Positions 16,029 through 24,239 of a stretch of 27,305 nucleotides of DNA are shown in pieces (within the stretch, counting starts at the first letter, position 1; every line of letters begins with the position of its first letter). The stretch comes from an uncultured Eubacteriales bacterium (GTDB lineage: Bacteria > Bacillota > Clostridia > Lachnospirales > Lachnospiraceae): positions 1 through 27,305 of the forward strand of contig UQXZ01000018.1 in NCBI GenBank assembly GCA_900545225.1. The letters run 5' to 3'. Under the pieces are notes generated by a model. That model made no database searches. It saw only the letters and a program-made list of their open reading frames with translations, and was not told where the DNA came from. The position numbers were made by a program, and so were the translations under genes.

Positions 16029-17529
16029 ATATATTTCTAAACCCCGCAGCTTCCGTTATGTGATTAACATTAATATTCTCTTCTTCGTCTAAATCGGCGA
16101 TGGTTCTTGCGACCTTTAATATTTTCCCGTACCCCCTTGCAGTCAGATTAAACTTTGAAAATATTTCTCTCATCAAATTTTCTTCATCACTCCCTAATTT
16201 ACAAAATCTGTTAATATCTCTATCCGACATTTCACTATTAAAATGAACCTTCTCTTCAGAGAATCTCTTTTTCTGTATTACTCTTACTTTCTCCACCTGT
16301 TCTCGCATATTTTGTGTGGAATATATATCATCCTTTTGTTTACTGTTTATATCGTCATATGTGACTATTTCTGTTCGCACACTTATATCAAATCTGTCAA
16401 AGATTGGCTTTGAAATCTTACCGATATACCTTTCTATATCAATATCCGTACACTGACATTTCTGCCTGTCAGGATAATATCCGCATTTGCATGGATTCAT
16501 GGCAGCAACCAGCATACAGTCGGCAGGATATTGCACGCTGTATTTATTTCTTGAAATAGTGACCACTCTGTCCTCCAGAGGCTGTCTCAACGCTTCCAAT
16601 ACATTGGTTCTGTATCTTGTCAGCTCATCTAAAAACAATACACCTTTAGATGATAATGTAAGTTCTCCCGGTTTCGGTGTGCTACCGCCTCCAACCAGGG
16701 CTGCTTCAGTAAGATTGGTATGCGGAGTTCTAAATGGTCTTTTATTAATAAGCATCTTATCCTTTAGTAATCCTGCCGTACTGTATATCTTTGTAATTTC
16801 AGTCATTTCATCAATGGAGAGCTTAGGCAAAATTCCCGGAATTCGTTTGGCAATCATTGATTTTCCGCTTCCAGGTGAACCTATCAAAAGTAGATTATGC
16901 ATTCCACATGCACTTATCAAAGCAGCTCTTTTTGCCATGAATTGTCCACAAATATCACTAAAATCCACATCAAAATGTGAATCATCCTCAGACAGTTTAT
17001 TATCAGTTAAGTTTAATTCTTTCTTTTTATTCAGAAAATCGACAACATCTTCGAGAGTAGTCGCTTCAAAAATGTCAATTCCATCAACATACATACATTC
17101 TGATGCATTTCCTGATGGTACGATAATATATTCATAATTTAGTTCTTTTGCCTTTAAGACAAAAGCAAGTACACCGTCTACAGCTCTTATGCTGCCGTCA
17201 AAACCTAGCTCGCCGATAAATATCCCTTTATCCACATCACCCTTAACTATCCCATTTGATTTTAAAATGCCAACAGCGACAGCCACATCAAGACCTGTTC
17301 CATTTTTCTTAAGATTTGCAGGAGTAAAATTGATAATTATTCTCTGAGGGGGTATATCATACCCTGAATTTTTTATTGAAATCTTAACCCTTTCCTTGGC
17401 CTCTCTGACTTCTGTATTAAGATATCCGCTCATTTCAAAACATGGCAATCCACCGCCTACATCAGTTTCAACGCCTACAATGTGAGCATCAATTCCGAAT
17501 AAAGTCATACCATACGTCTTTGAATACAT
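16003..17529 (-). CDS. comM: YifB/ComM family Mg-chelatase-like AAA+ ATPase
   Basis: ComM is a hexameric branch-migration helicase that helps integrate transforming DNA in species where it has been studied. The 508-residue product from ATG 17529 has the N-terminal ChlI-like domain (PCFEMSGYLNTEVREAKERV, VNFTPANLKK-like INFTPANLKKNG, DVAVAVGILK). Walker A is GSPGSGKS (Lys about 223), followed by FRTPHTNLTEAALVGGG, Walker B GVLFLDEL, AAMNPCKCGYYPD with its Cys cluster, and a C-terminal lid domain. A longer frame begins at 17592, but AAAGGAG precedes ATG 17529. It overlaps dprA by 26 bases, the common Firmicutes pairing. The upstream gap is AT-rich and I find no convincing promoter in it. Confidence 0.94.
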   Translation of the reverse strand: MYSKTYGMTLFGIDAHIVGVETDVGGGLPCFEMSGYLNTEVREAKERVKISIKNSGYDIPPQRIIINFTPANLKKNGTGLDVAVAVGILKSNGIVKGDVDKGIFIGELGFDGSIRAVDGVLAFVLKAKELNYEYIIVPSGNASECMYVDGIDIFEATTLEDVVDFLNKKKELNLTDNKLSEDDSHFDVDFSDICGQFMAKRAALISACGMHNLLLIGSPGSGKSMIAKRIPGILPKLSIDEMTEITKIYSTAGLLKDKMLINKRPFRTPHTNLTEAALVGGGSTPKPGELTLSSKGVLFLDELTRYRTNVLEALRQPLEDRVVTISRNKYSVQYPADCMLVAAMNPCKCGYYPDRQKCQCTDIDIERYIGKISKPIFDRFDISVRTEIVTYDDINSKQKDDIYSTQNMREQVEKVRVIQKKRFSEEKVHFNSEMSDRDINRFCKLGSDEENLMREIFSKFNLTARGYGKILKVARTIADLDEEENINVNHITEAAGFRNIYEYRENIL

Positions 17530-17817
17530 CGATCTCCTTTCATGATAAAAGCGCAGTAAAAATGTCATTTTAAAAAAGTAATAAAATAACACTTCAAAAT
17601 GTTATAACTATTGTTGAATGTGCGACTTTATGCACTTTTAATGTGTCTGTTAATGGATAATTTTCTGATAATTTTATATTCTGTCTAAGTAGAAAAATAA
17701 ATTGAAATTCAAATTGATTAATGTTATAAATAGATTGTGTTCAAACATTTGTTTGTATGCTGATGATAAACTTTCAGACATACAATGTCAATATAAAAAT
17801 TATTAATTATTGTTGTA
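17530..17817. other. AT-rich gap upstream of comM
   Basis: About 290 bases with no supportable ORF. It must contain the promoter for comM-dprA-topA, but no near-consensus pair of boxes is evident. It leads into the 22-bp repeat array. Confidence 0.5.
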
Positions 17818-17970
17818 GTGATAAAATTATATTTCATCTGTTATAAATTATATTTTATTAGTTATAACATTATTTTTTATTAGCTAAACCACTGTATTTC
17901 ATTAGCTAAACCATTATATTTTATTAGTTATTTCATTGTATTTCATTTGTTGTAAAATTATAGCTCAGTC
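17818..17970. repeat. Seven-unit imperfect 22-bp tandem repeat array
   Basis: Units start at 17818, 17840, 17861, 17883, 17905, 17927 and 17949. Six are 22 bp and one is 21 bp. Each begins GTTATAA- or GCTAAAC-like, continues CATTAT or CACTGT, and ends TTT(T/C)ATTA. The two central units (17883-17926) are most alike; the outer ones decay. The array is non-coding and lies between the lipoprotein block and comM. Confidence 0.72.
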
Positions 17971-18017
17971 GCTTTGCATAATTATTTAACACAACACCAA
18001 GCTTAAATTTAAGCAAT

Positions 18018-18059
18018 AAAAAAGCCAATGATATGTGATAAATAATTTCACAAATCATC
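18018..18059 (-). terminator. Predicted Rho-independent terminator of an unidentified short transcript
   Basis: Minus-strand arms GATGATTTGTGA and TCACATATCATT (18048-18059 and 18027-18038) pair with one mismatch, followed after GGC by TTTTTT. The upstream arm includes the stop codon of the 37-codon frame at 18055-18168. A perfect 14-bp palindrome, GCTTAAATTTAAGC (18001-18014), follows it. Confidence 0.6.
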
Positions 18060-18168
18060 GACCTGATTTATTTTCAGAAACTAAAGCAGCTTCACTACTT
18101 TTTAGATTTTCAGACTCTTTTACTGTCTTTCCGCTATTCATATATTCTAAAAATTCATTAACTCTCAT
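18055..18168 (-). CDS. Small ORF (37 aa), possible gene relic
   Basis: ATG 18168 opens a 37-codon frame translating as MRVNEFLEYMNSGKTVKESE plus a Ser/Glu/Lys-rich tail ending SGR. The start MxVxEFLxYMNSGKTV reads like the first residues of a longer Lachnospiraceae enzyme family (from memory, an acetyltransferase-like N-terminus), so this may be the remnant of a deleted gene. The only ribosome-binding-site candidate (AAAGG) is about 14 bases upstream, which is far. A terminator directly follows, indicating that the segment is or was transcribed. Function unknown. The stretch 18169-18326 holds nothing else that I can support. Confidence 0.3.
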   Translation of the reverse strand: MRVNEFLEYMNSGKTVKESENLKSSEAALVSENKSGR

Positions 18169-18326
18169 GATATAATTTATAACCTTTTTCGTATTACTAA
18201 AAAACCTACATTTAACTTTCAATTATTATTTAGTCATTCTATATGAAAGACAAGCTCTTTAATCAAATATTTTCATTATTTTGAAATGTGATTTATTGAA
18301 TATATTTATCCTTTATCTCACCCACA

Positions 18327-18370
18327 TTTATCAAAAAAGCGACAGTATACACTGCCGCCTTTTTGATAAA
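18327..18370 (-). terminator. Rho-independent terminator of the 286-aa lipoprotein gene
   Basis: Arms at 18327-18346 and 18351-18370 form a 20-bp stem (two G-U pairs) around a 4-nt loop. It contains GGCGGCAGT/ACTGTCGCT followed by TTTTTT within the stem. Its core (CGGCAGT/ACTGCCG-like) resembles the terminator after the paralogous gene at 19681-19700, suggesting gene and terminator were duplicated together. Confidence 0.82.
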
Positions 18371-18495
18371 TATATTTAATTTTTAATGCCTAATCATAAA
18401 AAATAATCAATCATTTCCCATGTAAATAAAACTTACTAATAAATTTAATAATATTACATTTATTACTTAATATGATGATTAAGACTTTTTATCGA

Positions 18496-19356
18496 TCAAT
18501 TAGCAGCTTCTGTTACTTCCTTTGGAATATCAATTGAAGTTACAGTATTGTAAGTGTTTTCAGATGTAACTTTAAATGCCTTTATGTTAATTTTAATACC
18601 TTTATTTGAAGACTGTTGCGCTGACTCTTCAAGTAAAGACTTCATTGTATCTCCCATATCAACTTCAGCACCCTTTACTTCTTTTGTTTCTTTATCAATA
18701 TAATATACTGTGTCAATTTTTAAATCAGAATTTTCATCAACATTTAACTGAGATAAGCTCTCGCCTACATAACTTGCTATATCTTTAAATCCAAGTTTAG
18801 CATTTACAACATAACATTCGCTTCCTTCAAATTGCTTTGTCTTCTTTTCTAAAGAAAATGAATCCTTGCTGTTAGTATATAAATTGTATAAATTAAAATT
18901 GAGCTTCTGACTTGCATCTTCCATATCCATAGAAGTATGTGACCAGCCTGACTCTGCATCATTTGATACTGAATTTGTATATACATCAACCTTTTTACTG
19001 TTATTTGCATCGGCTATCATATATGTTTCTGTAGATGAAGCCTGGTCAACATTGTATAGACTAACATTCATTTTCATAACCTGATGTGCCGCAAAGTTAT
19101 CAAGAACAGCCTCTAAAACCCCTTCTCCTGTCATCTTTATCTCAAGGCTGGTGTCATTACCACCTGTAGAAGCTGACATATCCATTTCAACATCAATATT
19201 AATATTTGTTGAAACAGACTTTACAGAATTCATAACTTTATTTGACTCTTCCAGAAGTGTATCTAAAGTAACACCTCCCGTTGATCCGCCACTTCCACAA
19301 CCTGCTAAAATAACCCCTGAAACTGCTAATGAACTTAATAATAAAACTTTCTTCAT
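18496..19356 (-). CDS. Lipoprotein, DUF6612-like, paralogue of 19777-20700
   Basis: The 286-residue protein has a clear lipoprotein signal: MKK, hydrophobic core, lipobox LAGC with lipidated Cys20, then a Gly/Ser-rich spacer. The mature domain has alternating beta-rich stretches with KSVSTNINIDVEMDMS early, TYMIADANNSKKVDVYT in the middle, and SECYVVNAKLGF and DTVYYIDKETKEVKGAEVDMGD late. This pattern recalls LolA/LppX-like half-barrels of the DUF6612 type common in Lachnospiraceae. Function is unknown; a role in binding hydrophobic ligands or the envelope is only suggested by fold. It aligns along its length with the 307-residue neighbour. TAAGGAGG precedes the ATG. It has its own terminator, so it is probably monocistronic. 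Confidence 0.82.
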   Translation of the reverse strand: MKKVLLLSSLAVSGVILAGCGSGGSTGGVTLDTLLEESNKVMNSVKSVSTNINIDVEMDMSASTGGNDTSLEIKMTGEGVLEAVLDNFAAHQVMKMNVSLYNVDQASSTETYMIADANNSKKVDVYTNSVSNDAESGWSHTSMDMEDASQKLNFNLYNLYTNSKDSFSLEKKTKQFEGSECYVVNAKLGFKDIASYVGESLSQLNVDENSDLKIDTVYYIDKETKEVKGAEVDMGDTMKSLLEESAQQSSNKGIKINIKAFKVTSENTYNTVTSIDIPKEVTEAAN

Positions 19357-19515
19357 GTTGCCTCCTTACAAAATCTTTTGACAAGATTTCTCAAACAAAA
19401 CTTTTTAAATCAAACTTTTTTATTCTTAAAATATTTTTAGTTTGTTATATCATTATACTATATTTCTTTATTTAAATATATGATTTTACGTCATTTTCGC
19501 TTATAATTACTGTTC
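19357..19515. other. Promoter-containing gap upstream of the 286-aa lipoprotein
   Basis: A perfect TATAAT (19452-19457, minus strand) about 95 bases upstream of the start codon is the likely -10 box. No good -35 box is seen at 16-18 bases. The leader contains repeated AAGTTTTGTTTGA-like AT-rich DNA. No gene is present. Confidence 0.35.
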
Positions 19516-19619
19516 TTACAAAAAAATATGACTTTTAAAGCTCTATTTTCTAACAAATCGTTTTACTTTTTATATCTTATTTTTCTTACAAATTGTTTTA
19601 ACTTTTATATCTCATTTTC
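19516..19619. repeat. Three tandem imperfect 34-35-bp repeats
   Basis: Units at 19516-19550, 19551-19585 and 19586-19619 each start TTACAAA or TAACAAA, contain ACTTTT(A/T) and end ATTTTC. The last two units are the most similar. The array lies in the 420-base gene-free gap between the two lipoprotein genes, upstream of the promoter of the 286-aa gene. Confidence 0.62.
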
Positions 19620-19675
19620 TTATATTTATTCTTTATAATTTTGTAATGTATCCATTATTAAGCCATTTTTAACAT

Positions 19676-19705
19676 AAGAAACGGCAGTAAATACTGCCGT
19701 CTTCT
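19676..19705 (-). terminator. Rho-independent terminator of the 307-aa lipoprotein gene
   Basis: A perfect 9-bp stem ACGGCAGTA/TACTGCCGT (19681-19689, 19692-19700) with flanking AGA/TCT extension. The downstream tract in the RNA (TTTCTTATG) is a modest T-run. Confidence 0.7.
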
Positions 19706-19776
19706 AATCCGAAATATTATGAATTTTTATAATCTATTACATCTATTACATAAAAAGCAATAATTTTCCACAATAA

Positions 19777-20700
19777 TTAGTTATTATTCACTACTTTTTC
19801 CGCATTATTTTTCACATCATCCGGAACTGTAATATCATCCATATTGTTGTATCCGTTAATCTTGAATTCAACAACTGTATTATCCATTGAAATAGATGTT
19901 TTGCCGTTCGCTGTTTTATCTGACACTGCACCTATTAATGAATTTAATATATTTGATAATGAATCACCCATATCAATTCTTATACCTTTAATTTCATGTG
20001 TTCTCTTATCAAAAAAAATGTCAGAAGTAAATGTTGCATCACCTAAAATATTCTGTGATGAGTTACTTCCTGTTAAGAAGCTGAGTCCGCCTGCAAATGC
20101 TTTATTTATGGCATCATTTCCATTTGACAAATCTGCAATTGTATAACTTCCTGTAATTACATAGCAGTCATTGCCATCATATTTCTCTGTACCTTCTTTA
20201 AGCTCAAGCTTGTCTATAACATTCTTTATTCCATTAAGAACTTCTATTACAGTCTTTGGATCAACTTCAGAAGTTGTTGCTCCATTTTTTACGCTGTACA
20301 CATCCCATGTCATATCATCATCTGAAAGGAGCTTTGATCCTGTGTAAATGTCTGTATTATCACCATTTGGAACCATGTACATTTCAGTAGTTGTATTCTC
20401 TTTAAATCCACTTACCGTAAGCTCCGCATTACCCTTAACATGACTTGCACCATCAGGAAGCATCTGCTCAATGTCCATATTGTAGTTTAAATTTAAATTT
20501 ATATCTTTACCTGCAACGGTAAAATTAATATTTGAATTCTGGCTTAATGTACCTGAAATTGAAGAACTTTCCGCAATTTTCTTTAAGCCTTCTTCTATAA
20601 GAGCTTCCTTTGACTCCGGCACTCCTGCGCCACATCCTGATAATGCAAGTCCGGCCGCTCCGATTGTACTTACTATTCCTGTTAAAAATATTTTATTCAT
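19777..20700 (-). CDS. Lipoprotein, DUF6612-like, paralogue of 18496-19356
   Basis: The 307-residue protein has signal peptide MNKIFLTGIVSTIGAAGLAL with lipobox ALSGC and lipidated Cys23. The mature part parallels the 286-residue paralogue: NFTVAGKDINLNLNYNMDIE, TTTEMYMVPNGDNTDIYTG, DDMTWDVYSVKNG, NDCYVITGSYTI, DIFFDKRTHEIKGIRIDMGD and a C-terminal NGYNNMDDITVPDDV stretch. The two share domain order, including the Cys in (E/D)CYV and the IDMGD/VDMGD motif. GGAGGAAA precedes the ATG. An (AATC)n repeat lies about 90 bases upstream and a third, decayed copy lies beyond it. Biological role unknown. Confidence 0.82.
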   Translation of the reverse strand: MNKIFLTGIVSTIGAAGLALSGCGAGVPESKEALIEEGLKKIAESSSISGTLSQNSNINFTVAGKDINLNLNYNMDIEQMLPDGASHVKGNAELTVSGFKENTTTEMYMVPNGDNTDIYTGSKLLSDDDMTWDVYSVKNGATTSEVDPKTVIEVLNGIKNVIDKLELKEGTEKYDGNDCYVITGSYTIADLSNGNDAINKAFAGGLSFLTGSNSSQNILGDATFTSDIFFDKRTHEIKGIRIDMGDSLSNILNSLIGAVSDKTANGKTSISMDNTVVEFKINGYNNMDDITVPDDVKNNAEKVVNNN

Positions 20701-20791
20701 TCGTTTCCTCCTGACTCACAATATATGTATCCATCAATTTATCAAAACATCAAGCTGACGTTACATCAATTTATCAATATATCAATTCACA

Positions 20792-20830
<39 letters not shown>

Positions 20831-20834
20831 TCAT

Positions 20835-21230
20835 TTAAAACTTTCCATTTTTTAAATCGTCAGTTTCTTCAGTTACTTCATCTGATTTCTCAATAGAATT
20901 CACATTATTATATGTATTTTCAATATTAATATGGAAATTATTTATAATATGAAAGACCTCTGTATTATTAGAATTTTTTCCCATTTCGCTTGCCTTTTTT
21001 CCAATGCTGACTTTAAAGGTCCAAACATACTAATTGAAACGCTCTTAATCAGGTTTGTCTCTTTATCTATATAGTATTCAGTATATACTGTAGCATCTTT
21101 ATCACCAGATATTCCTCACATTGAATAAGCATCTTTTGAATCATATATATAAGTTGAAAAATCCTTAATGACTTCTACATTAATTTCACCTTCAAGTTCT
21201 TTACCATAATCTTTTGAATCAACTTTTCTC
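20835..21230 (-). pseudogene. Decayed C-terminal remnant of a third lipoprotein paralogue
   Basis: After an in-frame TAG at about 21231-21233 the minus strand encodes about 130 residues that align with the C-terminal part of the two intact lipoproteins: KELEGEINVEV, YTEYYIDKETNLIKSVSISM, ENTYNNVNSIEKSDEV, ending at TAA 20835-20837. One TGA (21116-21118, after AYSM) interrupts it. The N-terminal two thirds, with signal peptide and lipobox, are missing. It is a clear gene relic. The short stretch 21225-21300 upstream holds three AAATAACTTT- or GTAATAACTTT-like direct repeats and no gene. Confidence 0.8.
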
Positions 21231-21301
21231 TATAAAGTTATTTTAAGCTAAAGTTATTACAAATCAAAGTTATTTTAAGCCAAATTTATTTCCAATTAAA
21301 G

Positions 21302-22177
21302 TCATCTCAGACTCTCATTAATATTGTACAAATAACAGCGACCCTTTTTGCCAACGCGCTCTACCACACCTATATCATTCATTACCCTGAGTGATAGTGA
21401 TGACTGATATGATGAAATGTTACAGCATGCAGAAAAATCCTTTGATGTAAATTCTTCCCCAAGCTCTAATGGCAGGAACTGAAGCCAGTCTTCATATCTG
21501 TCAATTGTATAAATATCGTTAATCCCCAACGGTATTTTATTTAATCTGGAATATGGTTTTCTCCTGCCATTTTTAATTGGCTTAGTGCTGTTTATCTGAA
21601 GTATGTCCATATCAAATATATGTACTTTTATATTTTTACTGGTTAAATAATCTTTTATGCCGTACAACTCTTCAAATGCATCGTAAATGTTGCATTTCAG
21701 TGGAGATTTTCTGATTTTTCCTTCTTTAAAGGTTTCAAAATCAAAGCTGCCACTTTTAACATCCTTTACATCCATATATGTTATCCATTTATTCCTGATA
21801 AGAGGATAAACCACACATACATCGTAATTTTCTAAAAATGCATTCAGCTTCGGCTTTAATTTATATAAACTCTTTGTCTGTATTTCCGTGATTTCATTAC
21901 TATTTTGTATATCAGCAAAATAATTTTCAATAAATACTTCGTGATTATCAACATTTTCATCCACATAGTTTTTCAGGCAATGATGCAAAATACTTTCGCT
22001 CATTGTACCTATGGGACCATTTTCTAAATTATTCTTATGTTTTACAACGCTTTTACCGGAAACTGTCAATATAGTAGAAAGATTAGCAAGTACACTATCA
22101 CGTATACCTGCTAATCTTTCAAAATCTCTATAATTATTATTACTAAGCAACAGTTCCCTCACATTAGAAGGTTTCAT
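21302..22177 (-). CDS. Uncharacterised Clostridia protein with PD-(D/E)XK-like core and C-terminal winged helix
   Basis: The 291-residue protein has no signal peptide or membrane helix. An early acidic helix (MSESILHHCLKNYV, Glu61) is followed by ENYFADIQNSNEITEIQTKS, in which Asp89 and Glu98-x-Gln100 match the spacing of a PD-(D/E)XK nuclease core of the ExQ type (as in CoiA-like proteins). KLKPKL and CVVYPLI follow, the pattern of a beta strand after the motif. The last 80 residues (LPLELGEEFTSKDFSACCNI ... NDIGVVERVGKKGRCYLY) look like a winged-helix domain. I recall proteins of this design in many Clostridia without known function. The nuclease call is inference. It starts 5 bases after the prfC stop, probably in the same transcript, and ends with TGA. 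Confidence 0.7.
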   Translation of the reverse strand: MKPSNVRELLLSNNNYRDFERLAGIRDSVLANLSTILTVSGKSVVKHKNNLENGPIGTMSESILHHCLKNYVDENVDNHEVFIENYFADIQNSNEITEIQTKSLYKLKPKLNAFLENYDVCVVYPLIRNKWITYMDVKDVKSGSFDFETFKEGKIRKSPLKCNIYDAFEELYGIKDYLTSKNIKVHIFDMDILQINSTKPIKNGRRKPYSRLNKIPLGINDIYTIDRYEDWLQFLPLELGEEFTSKDFSACCNISSYQSSLSLRVMNDIGVVERVGKKGRCYLYNINESLR

Positions 22178-22182
22178 ATTAC

Positions 22183-23793
22183 TTATTCTCTCTTAAGACC
22201 ACCTGTTCCGAATTCAGATAATTCAAGACCCTTATTTCTCTCCTGAACCATTCTGATACTCCATTCATGAACAAATAAAAGAAGTACATTGCCCTTTAAA
22301 TCACGAATCTTCTTCATATCAGATGTACCATTGATTGAGTCTGGATCAAATTCGTCCTGGTTACTTATATATCTGATGTATTCATAAGGAAGCTGTTCAA
22401 GGCCGATATCAACATTGTATTCACTTGCAAGTCTGAACTTTAAAACGTCAAACTGAAGTGTACCAACGGCACCGACAATAATCTCTTCCATTCCTGTAAT
22501 ATATTCCTGGAAAATCTGAACAGCACCTTCCTGTGCAATCTGAGTAATACCCTTAACGAACTGCTTTCTCTTCATAGTATCAAGCTGCTTTACTCTTGCG
22601 AAATGCTCAGGTGGGAATGTAGGAATTCCCTCGAATGCAAACTTATCCTTTGAACTGCAAAGTGTATCACCGATTGCAAATGTTCCCGGATCGAAAATTC
22701 CTATGATATCGCCAGCATATGCCTTATCAACAATCTGTCTTTCACTGGCCATAATCTGTGTAGGCTGTGAAAGCTTAACCTTCTTGTTGGACTGAACATG
22801 CCATGCTTCCATGCCCGCATCGAATTCGCCTGAAACAATTCTGATAAATGCGATTCTGTCTCTGTGAGCTTTGTTCATGTTAGCCTGAATCTTGAATACG
22901 AATGCACTGAAATCTTCCTCTTCAGGTTCGATTACTCTTAAATTAGATTCTCTCGATGCAGGTGATTCTGTCATTTTTAAGAAATGCTGTAAGAATGTTT
23001 CAACACCGAAGTTTGTAAGTGCTGAACCGAAGAATACAGGTGTAAGGTTACCTGCTCTTACTTCATCTAAATCAAATTCACTTCCTGCACCTTCAAGAAG
23101 TTCCATATCCTCTTCAAGCTTTTCTCTGAAGTAGTCACCAATCTGATCGTCTATTGTAGGATCGTCAATTGGGACATTCCATGTGTTTACTTCTTTCTGA
23201 CCGTTCATTTCGGCAGTAAACATATTTACTTCTTTTGTTCCTCTGTCATACACACCCTTGAACTCTTTTCCTGAACCAATAGGCCAGTTCATAGGACATG
23301 TGCTGATGCCGAGAATACTTTCGATGTTGTCTAATAATTCAAATGGATCCTTAGACTGTCTGTCCATCTTATTGATAAATGTAAATATAGGAATATGTCT
23401 GAGAACACAAACCTTGAAAAGCTTAATTGTCTGCTTCTCTACACCCTTTGAGGCATCAATAACCATGACTGCAGAATCTGCAGCCATAAGTGTTCTGTAT
23501 GTATCCTCTGAGAAGTCCTCATGTCCAGGTGTGTCAAGAATATTTACACAATACCCGTCATATTCAAACTGCATTACAGATGATGTAACAGAGATACCTC
23601 TCTGCTTTTCAATCTCCATCCAGTCAGATACAGCGTGCTTAGCTGTCTTCTTTCCCTTTACGGAACCTGCAAGATTAATTGCACCACCGTATAACAGGAA
23701 CTTTTCTGTAAGAGTAGTTTTACCTGCATCCGGGTGGGAAATAATCGCAAAGGTTCTTCTTCGTTCTATTTCTTTATTCTTATCGTTGCTCAT
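22183..23793 (-). CDS. prfC: Peptide chain release factor 3
   Basis: RF3 is a translational GTPase that removes RF1/RF2 from the ribosome after peptide release. The 536-residue product from ATG 23793 has the G1 loop SHPDAGKTT (19-27), KGKKTAKHAVSDWMEIEKQRGISVTSSV (RF3-specific switch region), G3 DTPGHEDFSEDTYR and G4 NKMDR. The domain II/III motifs GTLQFDVLKFRL and EYNVDIGLEQLPYEYIR are also present. Length is normal. A GTG three codons upstream (23802) is an alternative start, but GTGGG there serves better as ribosome-binding site for ATG 23793. The small 86-aa gene ends 10 bases upstream. Confidence 0.97.
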   Translation of the reverse strand: MSNDKNKEIERRRTFAIISHPDAGKTTLTEKFLLYGGAINLAGSVKGKKTAKHAVSDWMEIEKQRGISVTSSVMQFEYDGYCVNILDTPGHEDFSEDTYRTLMAADSAVMVIDASKGVEKQTIKLFKVCVLRHIPIFTFINKMDRQSKDPFELLDNIESILGISTCPMNWPIGSGKEFKGVYDRGTKEVNMFTAEMNGQKEVNTWNVPIDDPTIDDQIGDYFREKLEEDMELLEGAGSEFDLDEVRAGNLTPVFFGSALTNFGVETFLQHFLKMTESPASRESNLRVIEPEEEDFSAFVFKIQANMNKAHRDRIAFIRIVSGEFDAGMEAWHVQSNKKVKLSQPTQIMASERQIVDKAYAGDIIGIFDPGTFAIGDTLCSSKDKFAFEGIPTFPPEHFARVKQLDTMKRKQFVKGITQIAQEGAVQIFQEYITGMEEIIVGAVGTLQFDVLKFRLASEYNVDIGLEQLPYEYIRYISNQDEFDPDSINGTSDMKKIRDLKGNVLLLFVHEWSIRMVQERNKGLELSEFGTGGLKRE

Positions 23794-23803
23794 AATACCC
23801 ACA

Positions 23804-24064
23804 TCAATCTACATTGTTAAGCTGGAAGTCATAAGAGATAACACATTTATCTTTTTCATCAAATCTTCTGAATAAGTTAACAATTTCTGTCATTACAGTT
23901 GGGAAATCATCTTCATTTGCCTCTACCTGTAAAACATGTGCATCGTTAAATAATTCAACAGAAATTACCTTATCGCTCTTTCTGATATCTTCTAATACTG
24001 CATCAGCTTCTTCCTGGCTGATAGTCTTGTTTTTAGGATAAGTTACACTATATGATCTAACCAT
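23804..24064 (-). CDS. Small conserved-looking protein of unknown function, upstream of prfC
   Basis: The 86-residue product from ATG 24064 begins MVRSYSVTYPKNKTISQEEA. It alternates predicted strands and amphipathic helices (SYSVTY; EEADAVLEDIRKS; VISVELFNDAHVLQVEANED; FPTVMTEIVNLFRRF; CVISYDF), suggesting a ferredoxin-like alpha/beta fold. No Cys-metal motif or membrane segment is seen. AAGGAGAG lies at good spacing before 24064; the frame's earlier GTG falls in that site. It ends 10 bases before prfC, so the two are likely cotranscribed. I do not recognise the family and assign no function. Confidence 0.68.
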   Translation of the reverse strand: MVRSYSVTYPKNKTISQEEADAVLEDIRKSDKVISVELFNDAHVLQVEANEDDFPTVMTEIVNLFRRFDEKDKCVISYDFQLNNVD

Positions 24065-24108
24065 TTTTCTCTCCTTCACGACTACAAGATTACATTAAAT
24101 AATAATTA

Positions 24109-24154
24109 TTAAACATTAATGATTAGGCGTTAATTATTAATTATTAATGTTTAA
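24109..24154. repeat. AT-rich 17-bp inverted repeat
   Basis: Arms TTAAACATTAATGATTA (24109-24125) and TAATTATTAATGTTTAA (24138-24154) are complementary with one mismatch around a 12-nt loop. It lies in the 175-base gap between the CsoR-like gene and the 86-aa gene. A direct GCGTTAAT repeat overlaps it. It could be a weak terminator, an operator or a miniature-element relic; no clear T-run follows. Confidence 0.6.
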
Positions 24155-24239
24155 GCGTTAATAATTCAATATAATCATTCTTATATAACATATCTTTTGA
24201 TTATACAAAACAATATTATCCTGTGCAATCAGCAATTTG

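Noticed and set aside
16487..17137. 216-codon plus-strand frame inside comM
   Set aside because: It is fully opposite to conserved AAA+ motifs and shows no family resemblance; a shadow frame.
14733..17529. comM-dprA as a local competence island
   Set aside because: Both genes are conserved in non-competent bacteria and sit in their usual order before topA; no other competence genes are in view.
17818..17970. Repeat array as a CRISPR
   Set aside because: Units are contiguous with no unique spacers, the repeats are diverged, and no cas gene is in the window.
23258..23875. 205-codon plus-strand frame inside prfC
   Set aside because: Antisense to the conserved GTPase domain with no recognisable motifs; a shadow frame.
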